A stretch of DNA of 64,000 bases from the NCBI GenBank assembly GCA_026988515.1, contig JALSLA010000008.1:1-64000 (forward strand). The letters run 5' to 3'. Under the pieces are notes generated by a model. The model was not told where the DNA came from. It saw nothing but the letters and a program-made list of their open reading frames with translations, and searched no databases. Shown piece by piece: positions 41,992 through 51,729 of this stretch. The position numbers and the translations under genes were made by a program. The stretch's first letter is position 1. The number at the start of each line of letters is the position of its first letter. Source of the stretch: Helicobacteraceae bacterium. GTDB lineage: Bacteria > Campylobacterota > Campylobacteria > Campylobacterales > Sulfurimonadaceae.

Positions 41992-42084
41992 AGTATGTTG
42001 CATATTGATCGCATCAGCATCAATATTGCCTTCAACGTGCGCAATCGGTTTACCAAAAAGTGAAATTATAGCATTTTGAATCAT
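41944..42084 (-). pseudogene. internally deleted bactofilin remnant, 46-aa ORF
   Basis: Translates as MIQNAIISLFGKPIAHVEGNIDADAINMQHTVFDGESHIKNAQVQC*; matches ALFGK, HVEGNIDA and VFDGESHIKNAQVQC of the intact bactofilin at 43521-43892. Confidence 0.85.
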
Positions 42085-42258
42085 GTACCTTTTTTGCCGT
42101 TAGTATTAAGTTTCTTCCATACCCGATAATATGCTTTGATAGGATCAATATAAAACAGTACGTTAAATGTGCATAAAGGTAATGGTTTTTAGGTAACGGG
42201 ATTATAGTACTTTACCCTTAAACAACAATTATCTCTTTTTTGCGAAGTTATTTTGGCA

Positions 42259-43338
42259 TCACTCTGTACCTCTTGTTTGTAAAAGCTCAAAAAGCTTGAC
42301 ATTGACAAAATATATCTCACGCCCAACTTTGACACTTCTGAGTATGCCGTAAGCTTCTAGCTCTTTGAGGTAGGAAGTAGCAGTTTTACGAGTGACACCC
42401 AACTCATCTATAAGAAATGTTATCTTTGTATATGGATGTTTAAACAGTATTTCAAGCAGATCTTTGGAGTAAAATTTGGAAAACTTTGCTTTTAAAATCT
42501 CTTTTGTTTCATGCATCAAATTTACTATTTTCTCTATGAGCACAACACTTTGAAGTGATGTCTGCTCAACTCCTCTAAGCATATAAAGCACCCACTCTTC
42601 CCATGCATCTTCTTTTCGTACTTTGTTTAGACGTGTGTAATACTCACTTTTATGCTCTATAATATACGAACTAAGATATAAAACCGGCACATCTAAAAGA
42701 TTGTTGAGTATCAAGTAAAGTATATTGATGATTCTGCCCGTACGCCCATTGCCATCGTAAAATGGGTGAATTGACTCAAATTGATAGTGTATGATTGCCA
42801 TCTTGGTCAAAATATCAAAATCATCAAGCTCACTGTTATTAATATACTGTTCGAGGTTATCCATCAAATCTTGGATATCCTGATGGTTTTGCGGTGGCAT
42901 ATAGACTACATTACCGCGACTGTCTTTGAGCACTGTACCGCTTTGTGAACGAATCCCGGCATCATTATCTTCAAGCTTTTGCTGAATGGCTACGATATGG
43001 CGTTTTAAAAGGAGTTTTTTCTCTTGCACAAGTTCAAAACCAAAATAGAGTGCTTCACAATAACGCTGCACCTCTTTGGCCTCTTGCGAGATGTTTTGAG
43101 AACTCACCCCTGCACGATAGAGTTCATCATGCGTAGTGACGACATTTTCTATCTCAGAGCTGTCTTTTGCCTCTTGAAGTGAAAGAGCATTAATGAGAAT
43201 ACTTTGATTTGGCATGGAGCGAGCAGCCCCTTTTAGCTCCGCCAAAGCACGATTTGCTTTGATGATTTGTTTAAGAACTGCTTTTGACTCTATATCTTTT
43301 TTAAGTGGTAATTGAGGAGGAATAGTACCAACTTCCAT
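42259..43338 (-). CDS. Fic domain protein with C-terminal winged helix
   Basis: HPFYDGNGRTGR Fic motif; SSEIEN fits inhibitory [ST]xxxE[GN]; C-terminal wHTH TFLIDELGVTRKTATSYLKELEAYGIL. Confidence 0.93.
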   Translation of the reverse strand: MEVGTIPPQLPLKKDIESKAVLKQIIKANRALAELKGAARSMPNQSILINALSLQEAKDSSEIENVVTTHDELYRAGVSSQNISQEAKEVQRYCEALYFGFELVQEKKLLLKRHIVAIQQKLEDNDAGIRSQSGTVLKDSRGNVVYMPPQNHQDIQDLMDNLEQYINNSELDDFDILTKMAIIHYQFESIHPFYDGNGRTGRIINILYLILNNLLDVPVLYLSSYIIEHKSEYYTRLNKVRKEDAWEEWVLYMLRGVEQTSLQSVVLIEKIVNLMHETKEILKAKFSKFYSKDLLEILFKHPYTKITFLIDELGVTRKTATSYLKELEAYGILRSVKVGREIYFVNVKLFELLQTRGTE

Positions 43339-43392
43339 AATAGATGCGCCTTACATGTATAAAATAGCAACTATTTTACCATAATCAGAAAA

Positions 43393-43425
43393 ATAGTGGT
43401 AATTTTTTTAAATTTTTACCACTAT
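43393..43425. promoter_or_regulatory. candidate operator upstream of fic
   Basis: Perfect inverted repeat ATAGTGGTAA-N13-TTACCACTAT. Confidence 0.55.
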
Positions 43426-43478
43426 AAGGATTCTCACGCATCAATTTTCCCAGTAACTACGGTTGAGTGTTCTTGTTC

Positions 43479-43568
43479 CTTGGTGCTGTGTTAACTATTC
43501 AAAAAGACGACTCGCTACCATCAGCACTGCACTTGAGCATTTTTGATATGACTCTCGCCGTCAAAAAC
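43479..43568. repeat. direct repeat copy 2 (truncated mfd 5' fragment plus bactofilin 3' end)
   Basis: 89/90 identical to 41902-41991; the single mismatch converts mfd codon TAT to TAG. Confidence 0.95.
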
Positions 43569-43892
43569 GGCATTGGGATCAACCACCAATGTGTTGGCAA
43601 TGACTGTGCCCAACAAATACCCGTTACTTTGTATATAGACCTCTTCTGCATCAATATTGCCTTCAACATGGCCATGAATCACAATGCGTGTTGCTTGAAT
43701 ATCGCCGATGATATGGCCATTAACACCCACTGTAACCTCATGGTCGGAAACAATAACACCATGAAGACTACCGTCAATAAAAAGTTCACAAATCAGTTTG
43801 AGTTCTCCTTTAAAATAACAACCCTCTGTGATGATGGTAGTTTTATGATTTGGGACAGATTTTTTGTTATGATTTTTACCAAAGAGTGCCAT
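43521..43892 (-). CDS. bactofilin (polymer-forming cytoskeletal protein)
   Basis: FIDGSLHGVIVSDHEVTVGVNGHIIGDIQATRIVIHGHVEGNIDAEEVYIQSNGYLLGTVIANTLVVDPNAVFDG. Confidence 0.9.
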   Translation of the reverse strand: MALFGKNHNKKSVPNHKTTIITEGCYFKGELKLICELFIDGSLHGVIVSDHEVTVGVNGHIIGDIQATRIVIHGHVEGNIDAEEVYIQSNGYLLGTVIANTLVVDPNAVFDGESHIKNAQVQC

Positions 43893-44743
43893 GGAACTTT
43901 CTTCTCCTTCTCAAATATATCGTCATAATTCCCAACACGCCATTTAATAAAGTTGTAAGCATTGAGTGGACGATCGACAAAACGCACCTCATAGTGCAGA
44001 TGCGGTCCGTTGCTTAAACCGCTGTTGCCGGTGTAGGCAATGAGGTCCCCTTTGTTGAGGACATCACCGATGCTAACCGTATAGCGTTCCAAATGACCGT
44101 AATACGTTTTAAAGCCGTAGTTATGAGCAATACGTACCAGCCGCCCGTACCCTTTACTCCAACCGACATAATCAACGACGCCGTCTGCCTGTACATAGAC
44201 CGGTGTATTTTTAGCCGCAATCAGATCCGTTCCTTTATGCAGTCCCCGTTTATTGGTTACGGGATGATTGCGATACCCAAACGGGCTGGAAACCCCCTTG
44301 TACTCTACCGGAGAACCGTTGGGAATAGACTGAAACATCAGCGCAATCTCTTCGGACGTCAGCGTTGCGATCTCAATACGCTCTTTGACACTCATGTTCT
44401 GCGTCGGTGTCAGCCCAATGAGCCCTTCGATATTATCGAGTCTGCCCGTAACAGTAGAAAGTTCTTCTTGTTTGGCTTTCAACACTGCTTGGTTTTGTTT
44501 AATCGACTCAACCAAAACGGCATTTTTGTCATACTCTTTGTCAATGAGCTTCTGCATGGTAGTGCGTTTGTCAATCATATCATCAATCACACTGTTTAAG
44601 TAAAAAATACCAAAGAGTGTCAATAGACCAATAGCAACAAACAAAATACCCGCATAGAGCAATCCGCTTTTGACACTGTAGGGCAAATTAATCTGCTTTA
44701 AACCTTTGTCATCGTGAATGGTAATGGTAAAATGCTTACGCAT
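43793..44743 (-). CDS. M23 family metallopeptidase
   Basis: SSPFGYRNHPVTNKRGLHKGTDLIAAKNTPVYVQADGVV; GNSGLSNGPHLHYEVR. Confidence 0.93.
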   Translation of the reverse strand: MRKHFTITIHDDKGLKQINLPYSVKSGLLYAGILFVAIGLLTLFGIFYLNSVIDDMIDKRTTMQKLIDKEYDKNAVLVESIKQNQAVLKAKQEELSTVTGRLDNIEGLIGLTPTQNMSVKERIEIATLTSEEIALMFQSIPNGSPVEYKGVSSPFGYRNHPVTNKRGLHKGTDLIAAKNTPVYVQADGVVDYVGWSKGYGRLVRIAHNYGFKTYYGHLERYTVSIGDVLNKGDLIAYTGNSGLSNGPHLHYEVRFVDRPLNAYNFIKWRVGNYDDIFEKEKKVPWHSLVKIITKNLSQIIKLPSSQRVVILKENSN

Positions 44744-45884
44744 ACGCTCCCCTTACAAAAGCCTCTACGACTTTAAAAGAACCAAATACCAAATAGTTCT
44801 TCTTAGCATCTATAGCCTCAAAGCATCTGTAGGCAATATCAAGCTGACGAAGCGTTGCTTCCAAAGCAGATTGCATCACAATCCGCTCATCATCTACCGC
44901 TAAAATTTCCACATGTTCAATAATGGGTTTTAAAATACCAAGTACCGATACATACTCTTTATCGGCATAGCTATTATAGACCAAAATAACTTTGCTCCCC
45001 TCAAAGGCCTTGACAATAGCTTCTGCTGCAAGCGGATTATGCCCCACGTCAAGAGTGATGTTTTTTCGAAAAGGGTAGAGTCGTCCCCAAGGAAGTTCCG
45101 TATCTAAAGCGGCAATATCACACGGCACCTTTAACACTTTTGCGGCAGCAAAAGCAAGGGAAAGATTCTCTTGCAAGTACAACGCCAGCCCCGCGGTGTG
45201 TGCGCGCTGTTTTAAGGCTTTTTGTTCCGAAGCACACAATACGTCATCGACCCTGTAGAGTCGGCAGTTTCGTTTTTCAGCAATCAATTTACATGTAATT
45301 TCCACTTCGTCATAGCGCTGTCGCCCAATAATAGCGCAGTGTGTCATGCTATTGCATTTGGTACGTACAATACTCTGCAAGTCTGCTCCTAAAAAATCCT
45401 GATGGTCATATGCAATCGGTGTAAAAAGGCTTAAAACCTTAGGAAATACATTGGTCGCATCATACTCACCGCCAAGACCCGCTTCAAGTACGACATAATC
45501 ACACTCTTGAAAACAGATCATTGCCAAAAGTGTGGCATATTCAAAATAACTTAAGGCCTTGGCATCATCATCGTTGAGCCACCTCATGAGCTTTCGGTGT
45601 GCCGCTTCAAGCATATCGTCATGACTGTCGTGCCCGTCAATCCAGATACGTTCGTTAAACGATATAATATGCGGAGAGCTGTAGTGACCGACACGGTAAC
45701 CGGCATGGCGCAACATGTTGGCAAGAAAACGTCCGGTCGTGCCTTTACCGTTCGTGCCGACAATATGAACAATTTTCGGTAGGGAAAAATGCACCGCAAT
45801 ACGTGCAAAAATCCGCGGCATGCGCGTCGTGTCAATATGACTATAGTACAGTGGTTTCTGCGCTAAAAACGATCTTAGCGTCAT
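44736..45884 (-). CDS. folC: folylpolyglutamate/dihydrofolate synthase family
   Basis: HIVGTNGKGTTGRFLANMLRHAGYRVGHYSSPHI; EAGLGGEYDATNVF; LDVGHNPLAAEAI. Confidence 0.9.
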   Translation of the reverse strand: MTLRSFLAQKPLYYSHIDTTRMPRIFARIAVHFSLPKIVHIVGTNGKGTTGRFLANMLRHAGYRVGHYSSPHIISFNERIWIDGHDSHDDMLEAAHRKLMRWLNDDDAKALSYFEYATLLAMICFQECDYVVLEAGLGGEYDATNVFPKVLSLFTPIAYDHQDFLGADLQSIVRTKCNSMTHCAIIGRQRYDEVEITCKLIAEKRNCRLYRVDDVLCASEQKALKQRAHTAGLALYLQENLSLAFAAAKVLKVPCDIAALDTELPWGRLYPFRKNITLDVGHNPLAAEAIVKAFEGSKVILVYNSYADKEYVSVLGILKPIIEHVEILAVDDERIVMQSALEATLRQLDIAYRCFEAIDAKKNYLVFGSFKVVEAFVRGAYA

Positions 45885-45885
45885 C

Positions 45886-47433
45886 TTATTTTATGAGCAC
45901 CGGTTCAATACGGTTTCTTCCGCCGTTTTTAGCATCATAGAGCCGTTCATCGGCGGAGTGCATCGTTGCTTTGGTAGACTGTAACGCCTTACGTTCGGCA
46001 ACACCGCCGCTTACCGTCACTTTAATACGTACGCCACGATACATCAGTTTTGTATTTTCAACCTGTCGACGCACCTTGTTGGCAAAAGTCACGGCGCCTT
46101 CAACATCGGTATCACCCAAAATGGCAATAAACTCTTCACCGCCGTATCGTCCGACAACATCGACATTCCGACACAGTTTCTTCAGGATGTTGGAAAAAGC
46201 AACCAATACGGCATCACCGGCATCATGTCCGTGAGTATCATTGACTCTTTTAAAGTGATCCAAGTCAAACATCACAATGGAGTAGTTACGTCCGTAACGG
46301 TTAAACTCTCCCTCTTTAATTTTTAGCTGCTCATCAATAGCACGCTTATTAAAGAGCTTGGTTAAAAAGTCTTCTCGCGACGCTTTGAGTGCCGCAGCAA
46401 GCTGTGTCTCCAGATTCATTACTTTTGAACCCAGTTCAAGCACCCGTTCATTATGTGATTTAAGATCCTTGCTTAACAGTTCCGTCTTCTCTTCTAGCGT
46501 CATCGCAATTTTCAGCAGCTTGGTATGTGCTGATTTAAAATCAGTTGTTTTCGCCTGATCAAAATGTTCAAGATCATGTTTGATTTCAGCAATCTCAACG
46601 GAAGAGCTGTCACTTTTTTCAATCAGATCAATAAGCTGTAGAGAGAGCTTATCGAGAACACTGTCAAGTGCAACAACCATATCTTTAACACTGAGTTTGT
46701 CCAGAGCAATGCGTAGCTTAATCGCTTCTTTAATCTCCTCATACATCCCTTGCGATGTCAAGAGTGCCGAATTGGTACGAAGCGTATCGGAGATATCGGC
46801 CAGTTCATCATTCACACCCGATGCAATAGAAGGAACCAGTGAGGCAATCAGCAGCGATGCTACCCGATCCATACTGCCGGCTCCTTGATTCATACCGACA
46901 TTGTTACCCAATGAGTCTACTGTTTTTTTAAGATCATCAACATCGAGTGTGCCGTAATTTTCAAGTTTCTTTAAAAAACTTGCATCGTACAGGGTTAAAA
47001 AATCCATCCATTTTTTAGAAAGATTTTCAAGTTCTTTGGGAGCGTTTTGCGCTTGCAATGCCATCAATGTTTTTTGAGAAAGCGTCGTCGCTTCAGCGTT
47101 GTGCAGTACCTCTACCGATTGCAATACCCGCTTAAGCAGCTGCTGACTCGCATCGAGTAACTCGGAGCACTCTGTCGGATTGGAACGGTTAATTTTTGAA
47201 ATTAAAAAACGCACCAGTTCTTGTGTTGTTTTTACCCGATACTGCTTAATCTCTTTTTGATACGCCTTATCCAAAGTCGTCGTATATCGATCAACCTGAT
47301 TACAGTCATCAATTAAAACACCTGCTTTTTTCGCCTCGATGCAGAAGGCCTCGGCATAAAATTCCGGTGTTAACAGTTTCCCTTCGTTTTGAAGTCTCTC
47401 AATCGCTTTTTTGATAATATCATGAACACTCAT
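45886..47433 (-). CDS. diguanylate cyclase
   Basis: Coiled-coil N-terminal region; DFLTKLFNKRAIDEQL; RYGGEEFIAIL. Confidence 0.92.
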   Translation of the reverse strand: MSVHDIIKKAIERLQNEGKLLTPEFYAEAFCIEAKKAGVLIDDCNQVDRYTTTLDKAYQKEIKQYRVKTTQELVRFLISKINRSNPTECSELLDASQQLLKRVLQSVEVLHNAEATTLSQKTLMALQAQNAPKELENLSKKWMDFLTLYDASFLKKLENYGTLDVDDLKKTVDSLGNNVGMNQGAGSMDRVASLLIASLVPSIASGVNDELADISDTLRTNSALLTSQGMYEEIKEAIKLRIALDKLSVKDMVVALDSVLDKLSLQLIDLIEKSDSSSVEIAEIKHDLEHFDQAKTTDFKSAHTKLLKIAMTLEEKTELLSKDLKSHNERVLELGSKVMNLETQLAAALKASREDFLTKLFNKRAIDEQLKIKEGEFNRYGRNYSIVMFDLDHFKRVNDTHGHDAGDAVLVAFSNILKKLCRNVDVVGRYGGEEFIAILGDTDVEGAVTFANKVRRQVENTKLMYRGVRIKVTVSGGVAERKALQSTKATMHSADERLYDAKNGGRNRIEPVLIK

Positions 47434-47936
47434 GGCTTCTCTCTTACTAGTGGTTCGGAAGATATCTGCGCCAAAAAGCTGTCAATGGCCTTTTGCGCAC
47501 CGTTTTTAATGGCCTCAAAACGTACTTTCTCCGAAATGATAGCATTGGCTCGAATACCAAAGTCATAACTTCCCCGTGAAAGATACGTTTTCGAAAAATT
47601 TCCCGTCGTTCGCAGTATCTGCATAAAAACGTCCGTCTGAAACGCTGTAATATACCCGTTAATATCGTACTTTATGGGTTTAAATTTAATATCGCTGATG
47701 GTTATTGCCAAATGGGTAGTGGCCTCATCTTTATCACGCAATTGCGTTTTAAAGCGCGATATTACCGCACGATCTACCGCATCTTTAATAATAACGGAAT
47801 TTTCCGGATCATGCAAAGAGACATAGACTTCGGTACTGATACTCTCACCCACGACACTCTTGACATAGTGTGACGTTGCTTTATAGCCGCAACCTGCAAG
47901 CAGCCACAGCATTATCACACTCACCATCCATCGCAT
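47430..47936 (-). CDS. lptE: LptE-like LPS assembly lipoprotein
   Basis: MLWLLAGCGYKATSHYVKSVVGESISTEVYVSLHDPENSVIIKDAV; position downstream of leuS. Confidence 0.7.
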   Translation of the reverse strand: MRWMVSVIMLWLLAGCGYKATSHYVKSVVGESISTEVYVSLHDPENSVIIKDAVDRAVISRFKTQLRDKDEATTHLAITISDIKFKPIKYDINGYITAFQTDVFMQILRTTGNFSKTYLSRGSYDFGIRANAIISEKVRFEAIKNGAQKAIDSFLAQISSEPLVREKP

Positions 47937-47938
47937 TG

Positions 47939-50395
47939 CTACCCTTTCACAACAATATTGACCAGTTTATTGGGAACCAGGATCTCTTTAACAACTGTTT
48001 TACCCTCAATCCATTTTGCAAGCGCCTCTTTTGCCCCAGCAAGTATTGCTTCTTTAGTAGCCTCAGCGTCTACTTCCATCTCACTGCGACGTTTTCCATT
48101 GACCGAAAGCCCAATGGTAATCGTATCGACTTCAAAAACCTCATCGATTACAACATTGGGCCTGAGGTTGTGACGTTTGAACAACTGCTCACTCAACTCC
48201 CAGCAGATATGCGGTACAATCGGCTCTAAAATCGACAGCAGTATCCAATACCCTTCACTCCAAACATCACTGTGGCGCTGTTCGTTAAGCGCATTCATCG
48301 CCTCCATCACTCCGGCAATCAGAGTATTAAACGTGTACCGTTGCGTGTAGACCTCATCGGCACGTACCAACGCCTCATAAACTTTCCTGCGTGCATATTT
48401 CTCTTCTTTTGTCAGTGTATGGTGTGCTATGGAAGGCAACGTGGTCGTTGCAACGACATGCGTACTGCGCTCATAAAGACGTCTTAAAAAACGGTATGCC
48501 CCCTCAACAGCACTGTCGTTCCATTCAAGTTCCTGTGTCGGCGGTGCCGCAAATAAAATAAACAGTCGCGCCGTATCGGCACCGTACTGCTCAATCAGTG
48601 CATCCGGATCCACCGTATTGCCTTTGGATTTACTCATTTTTGCACCGTCTTTAAGCACCATCCCCTGTGTCAAAAGCTTTGCAAACGGTTCGTCAAAGTC
48701 GAGATACCCCAAGTCACGAAATACTTTGGTAAAAAAACGGGCATACAGCAGGTGCAGTATGGCATGCTCAATACCGCCAATATAGTGGTCAACACTCATC
48801 CAGTACGCCAGTTGTTCTTTGGAGAACGGTTCATCGTTCCAGTTGGATGCAGAAGCACAGTAACGTAAAAAATACCAGCTTGACTCTACAAAAGTATCCA
48901 TCGTATCGGTTTCACGAACCGCATCATTACCGCACTGCGGACAGTGACAATATTTCCATGTCGGATGGTTCTGCAGCGGATTCCCCTCACCGGTGATTTC
49001 AACATCATCCGGCAGTGCAATGGGAAGATTCTCTTTCTTCTCCATGACCAGACCGCACTGATCACAATGCACAAAAGGAATGGGTGCGCCCCAATAACGC
49101 TGACGCGAAACACCCCAGTCTTTGAGTTTGTAGTTAACAACTCCTCTGCCCAATCCCTCATGTTCAAAATGGGCAATAATCTCTGCTTGTGCCGCCAGCG
49201 AATGAAGTCCGCTAAAGCGTCCGGAATCAAACAGTTCCCCTTCTTGCGTATACGCACTACCCTCGCTCCACGCTTTACCAACAGGTTTGATGACCGGTTT
49301 TATATGTAAATTGTACTGCGTTGCAAAGTCATAGTCACGCTCATCATGTGCCGGTACTGCCATGACCGCACCGCTGCCGTAGTCCATCAAAACAAAATTG
49401 GCAACCCACACAGGAATCTTCTCTTGTGTAAGCGGATGCATTACATGTAACGGAAGTTTCACACCGCTTTTATGCTTTTGCCGCTCTATGGAAGAGCTGT
49501 TTTTCATAGCCGTGATAGCCGCTGCACTCGTATCGTCAAGAAGACCATGTTCCAACAAATACCCCACAATCTCATGCTCGGGTGCCAAGGCCGTATAGGT
49601 AACACCGTAGATGGTGTCGGGACGGGTGGTGAAGACGCTGAAACTTTTACATGTATCTGGAAGTTTCTGTAAGCTCTCGGTGTCAAAATAGAGATCGAAC
49701 TCCAAACCTTCGGAGCGGCCTATCCAATTCTCCTGCATGGTTAGCACTTGCTTTGGCCAACCCGTTTCTAGTTGCTTGAGATCTGCTAAAAGCGCATCGG
49801 CATAATCCGTAATTTTAAAATAGTACTGGTACATCTCTTTTTTAACAATAGGCGTCTCACACCGCCAGCAACACCCCTCAATAACCTGTTCATTGGCGAG
49901 TACGGTACGGTCATGCGGGCACCAGTTGAGCAACCCTTTTTTGCGGTACAACAGCCCTTTATTGTACATATCAATAATAAAGCCCTGTTCAAATTTCGTG
50001 TACAGTTCGTCAGAGGTGGCAAATTCACGCTCTTTAGAAAAGGAGAGTCCCAAGCTAGAGAGTTCACGACGCATGTAGGCAATATTGTCATACGTCCATG
50101 CTTTGGGATGCGCACCATTTTTAATGGCGGCATTTTCTGCGGGCATACCAAAACTGTCCCATCCGATTGGGTGCAGGACATTGTACCCTTGTTGCCGGTA
50201 ATACCGGGCAAAAGCATCGCCGATACTGTAGTTACGTACATGCCCCATATGCAAGCGACCGCTTGGAAACGGAAACATGCTTAAAATATACTTTTTCTCT
50301 TGAGTCAGATCTTCTGAAGGCTCGAAGCTTCGATTTTGTTCCCAAAACTGCTGCCATTTTGTCTCAATCTCTGCGGGATTGTACTGCAATGCCAC
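47939..50395 (-). CDS. leuS: leucyl-tRNA synthetase
   Basis: [33 protein letters not shown]. Confidence 0.98.
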   Translation of the reverse strand: MALQYNPAEIETKWQQFWEQNRSFEPSEDLTQEKKYILSMFPFPSGRLHMGHVRNYSIGDAFARYYRQQGYNVLHPIGWDSFGMPAENAAIKNGAHPKAWTYDNIAYMRRELSSLGLSFSKEREFATSDELYTKFEQGFIIDMYNKGLLYRKKGLLNWCPHDRTVLANEQVIEGCCWRCETPIVKKEMYQYYFKITDYADALLADLKQLETGWPKQVLTMQENWIGRSEGLEFDLYFDTESLQKLPDTCKSFSVFTTRPDTIYGVTYTALAPEHEIVGYLLEHGLLDDTSAAAITAMKNSSSIERQKHKSGVKLPLHVMHPLTQEKIPVWVANFVLMDYGSGAVMAVPAHDERDYDFATQYNLHIKPVIKPVGKAWSEGSAYTQEGELFDSGRFSGLHSLAAQAEIIAHFEHEGLGRGVVNYKLKDWGVSRQRYWGAPIPFVHCDQCGLVMEKKENLPIALPDDVEITGEGNPLQNHPTWKYCHCPQCGNDAVRETDTMDTFVESSWYFLRYCASASNWNDEPFSKEQLAYWMSVDHYIGGIEHAILHLLYARFFTKVFRDLGYLDFDEPFAKLLTQGMVLKDGAKMSKSKGNTVDPDALIEQYGADTARLFILFAAPPTQELEWNDSAVEGAYRFLRRLYERSTHVVATTTLPSIAHHTLTKEEKYARRKVYEALVRADEVYTQRYTFNTLIAGVMEAMNALNEQRHSDVWSEGYWILLSILEPIVPHICWELSEQLFKRHNLRPNVVIDEVFEVDTITIGLSVNGKRRSEMEVDAEATKEAILAGAKEALAKWIEGKTVVKEILVPNKLVNIVVKG

Positions 50396-50397
50396 TC

Positions 50398-50736
50398 CTA
50401 ATACTCATCTCTGTTTTTAGAACTCTCAATATAGACCAACCCCATTGAAAAGACATTGGCAATCAATGCACCAATGGCCAAAGCAATGGCCCACTCCAGA
50501 TTCCCCATTACTTCCAAATAGATAAAAGCGGGAATGAGATGCAAGTCGGCCACCAAGGAACTTGCCAGCAGCTCGGCTGAAAGCAGATTACGCACACCGA
50601 TTTTTAAAAATGTCGATATCAGGTTCAAACTTGCCGCGGCAAAGAGTGAAATAGCACTGTGCTCGTACAAAAATCCTGCTGTCGATGTTAAGCTCATTAA
50701 TGAGAAAAACACATAAATGACTTTACCCCAATCCAT
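50398..50736 (-). CDS. DUF6394-type membrane protein
   Basis: Hydrophobic protein located between secF and leuS. Confidence 0.6.
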   Translation of the reverse strand: MDWGKVIYVFFSLMSLTSTAGFLYEHSAISLFAAASLNLISTFLKIGVRNLLSAELLASSLVADLHLIPAFIYLEVMGNLEWAIALAIGALIANVFSMGLVYIESSKNRDEY

Positions 50737-50757
50737 AACTACCTCCTCAATTCGGTA

Positions 50758-51729
50758 TTACACCGTTCCTTGTTCATATTGTGCACGCATCTTCTCTTTT
50801 TCGGCGGCAAGTTTTGCTTTCTCTGCCAAACGCTTTCGGTAGCGCTTAATATCAAATCCAAACAGCATCAATACCGGCGATGCGACAAAAATAGAACTGT
50901 ATGTTCCGACTACAACACCCACAAGCATGGTAAATGCAAAAGCGTGAATAATCTCTCCGCCGAACATAAAGAGCGTCAAAACCACAAAAAAGGTCGTTAA
51001 TGAAGTCAGTGTCGTACGTGAGAGTGTTTTAGTCACCGACTCGTTAATGACCTCACCCAAGACAGTACTTTTAGAGTCGGTAATGCCTTCACGAATACGG
51101 TCAAAAACAATAATAGTGTCGTTGAGCGAGTACCCTAATATGGTCAGCAGTGCCGCCAATACATCAAGATTGACATCAATACTAAAGAGTGAAATCATTC
51201 CCAGCGCAATCGTCACATCATGGACCAAAGCAATAACCGATGCCACGGCAAAACGCCATTCAAAACGAAACGCCACATAAATCAAAATACCGGCAATCGC
51301 CAAAACCATGGACATAATGCCCTTCTCTTTCAGCTCATTTCCGACTTTGGGGCCGACCATATCCACCCGACGGATCTCGAAATCGCCGGTACCTTGCAAC
51401 ACTTCTCTAGCCTGATCTCCAATATCATTCGAAACACTTTTTGAGGATGTTTTTAAACGAATAATCACCTCGTCGGGAGAACCGAATTCGGTAATGGTGG
51501 CATCATGAAAGAGGGATGTTGTCTTAAGCTTCGCACGCATGGTATCAATCGGTGCATCACCGACATATTTGACCTGAACAATCGTCCCGCCGGCAAAATC
51601 GACACCGTAATTCAACCCTTTGGTCAACAGCAACGCCAACGATGCCAGCACCATCACAACAGAGAGAACCATGGCAATTTTGGACGAGCCCATAAAGTTA
51701 AAGGTTCGCGTGTATTTAAAAAACTCCAT
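50758..51729 (-). CDS. secF: protein translocase subunit SecF
   Basis: LNYGVDFAGGTIVQVKY; LGYSLNDTIIVFDRIREG. Confidence 0.97.
   Translation of the reverse strand: MEFFKYTRTFNFMGSSKIAMVLSVVMVLASLALLLTKGLNYGVDFAGGTIVQVKYVGDAPIDTMRAKLKTTSLFHDATITEFGSPDEVIIRLKTSSKSVSNDIGDQAREVLQGTGDFEIRRVDMVGPKVGNELKEKGIMSMVLAIAGILIYVAFRFEWRFAVASVIALVHDVTIALGMISLFSIDVNLDVLAALLTILGYSLNDTIIVFDRIREGITDSKSTVLGEVINESVTKTLSRTTLTSLTTFFVVLTLFMFGGEIIHAFAFTMLVGVVVGTYSSIFVASPVLMLFGFDIKRYRKRLAEKAKLAAEKEKMRAQYEQGTV

Noticed and set aside
42259-43338. Classical transposon explanation for the fic insertion
   Set aside because: No transposase, terminal inverted repeats or short target-site duplication; the 90-bp junction repeat fits recombination or duplication better
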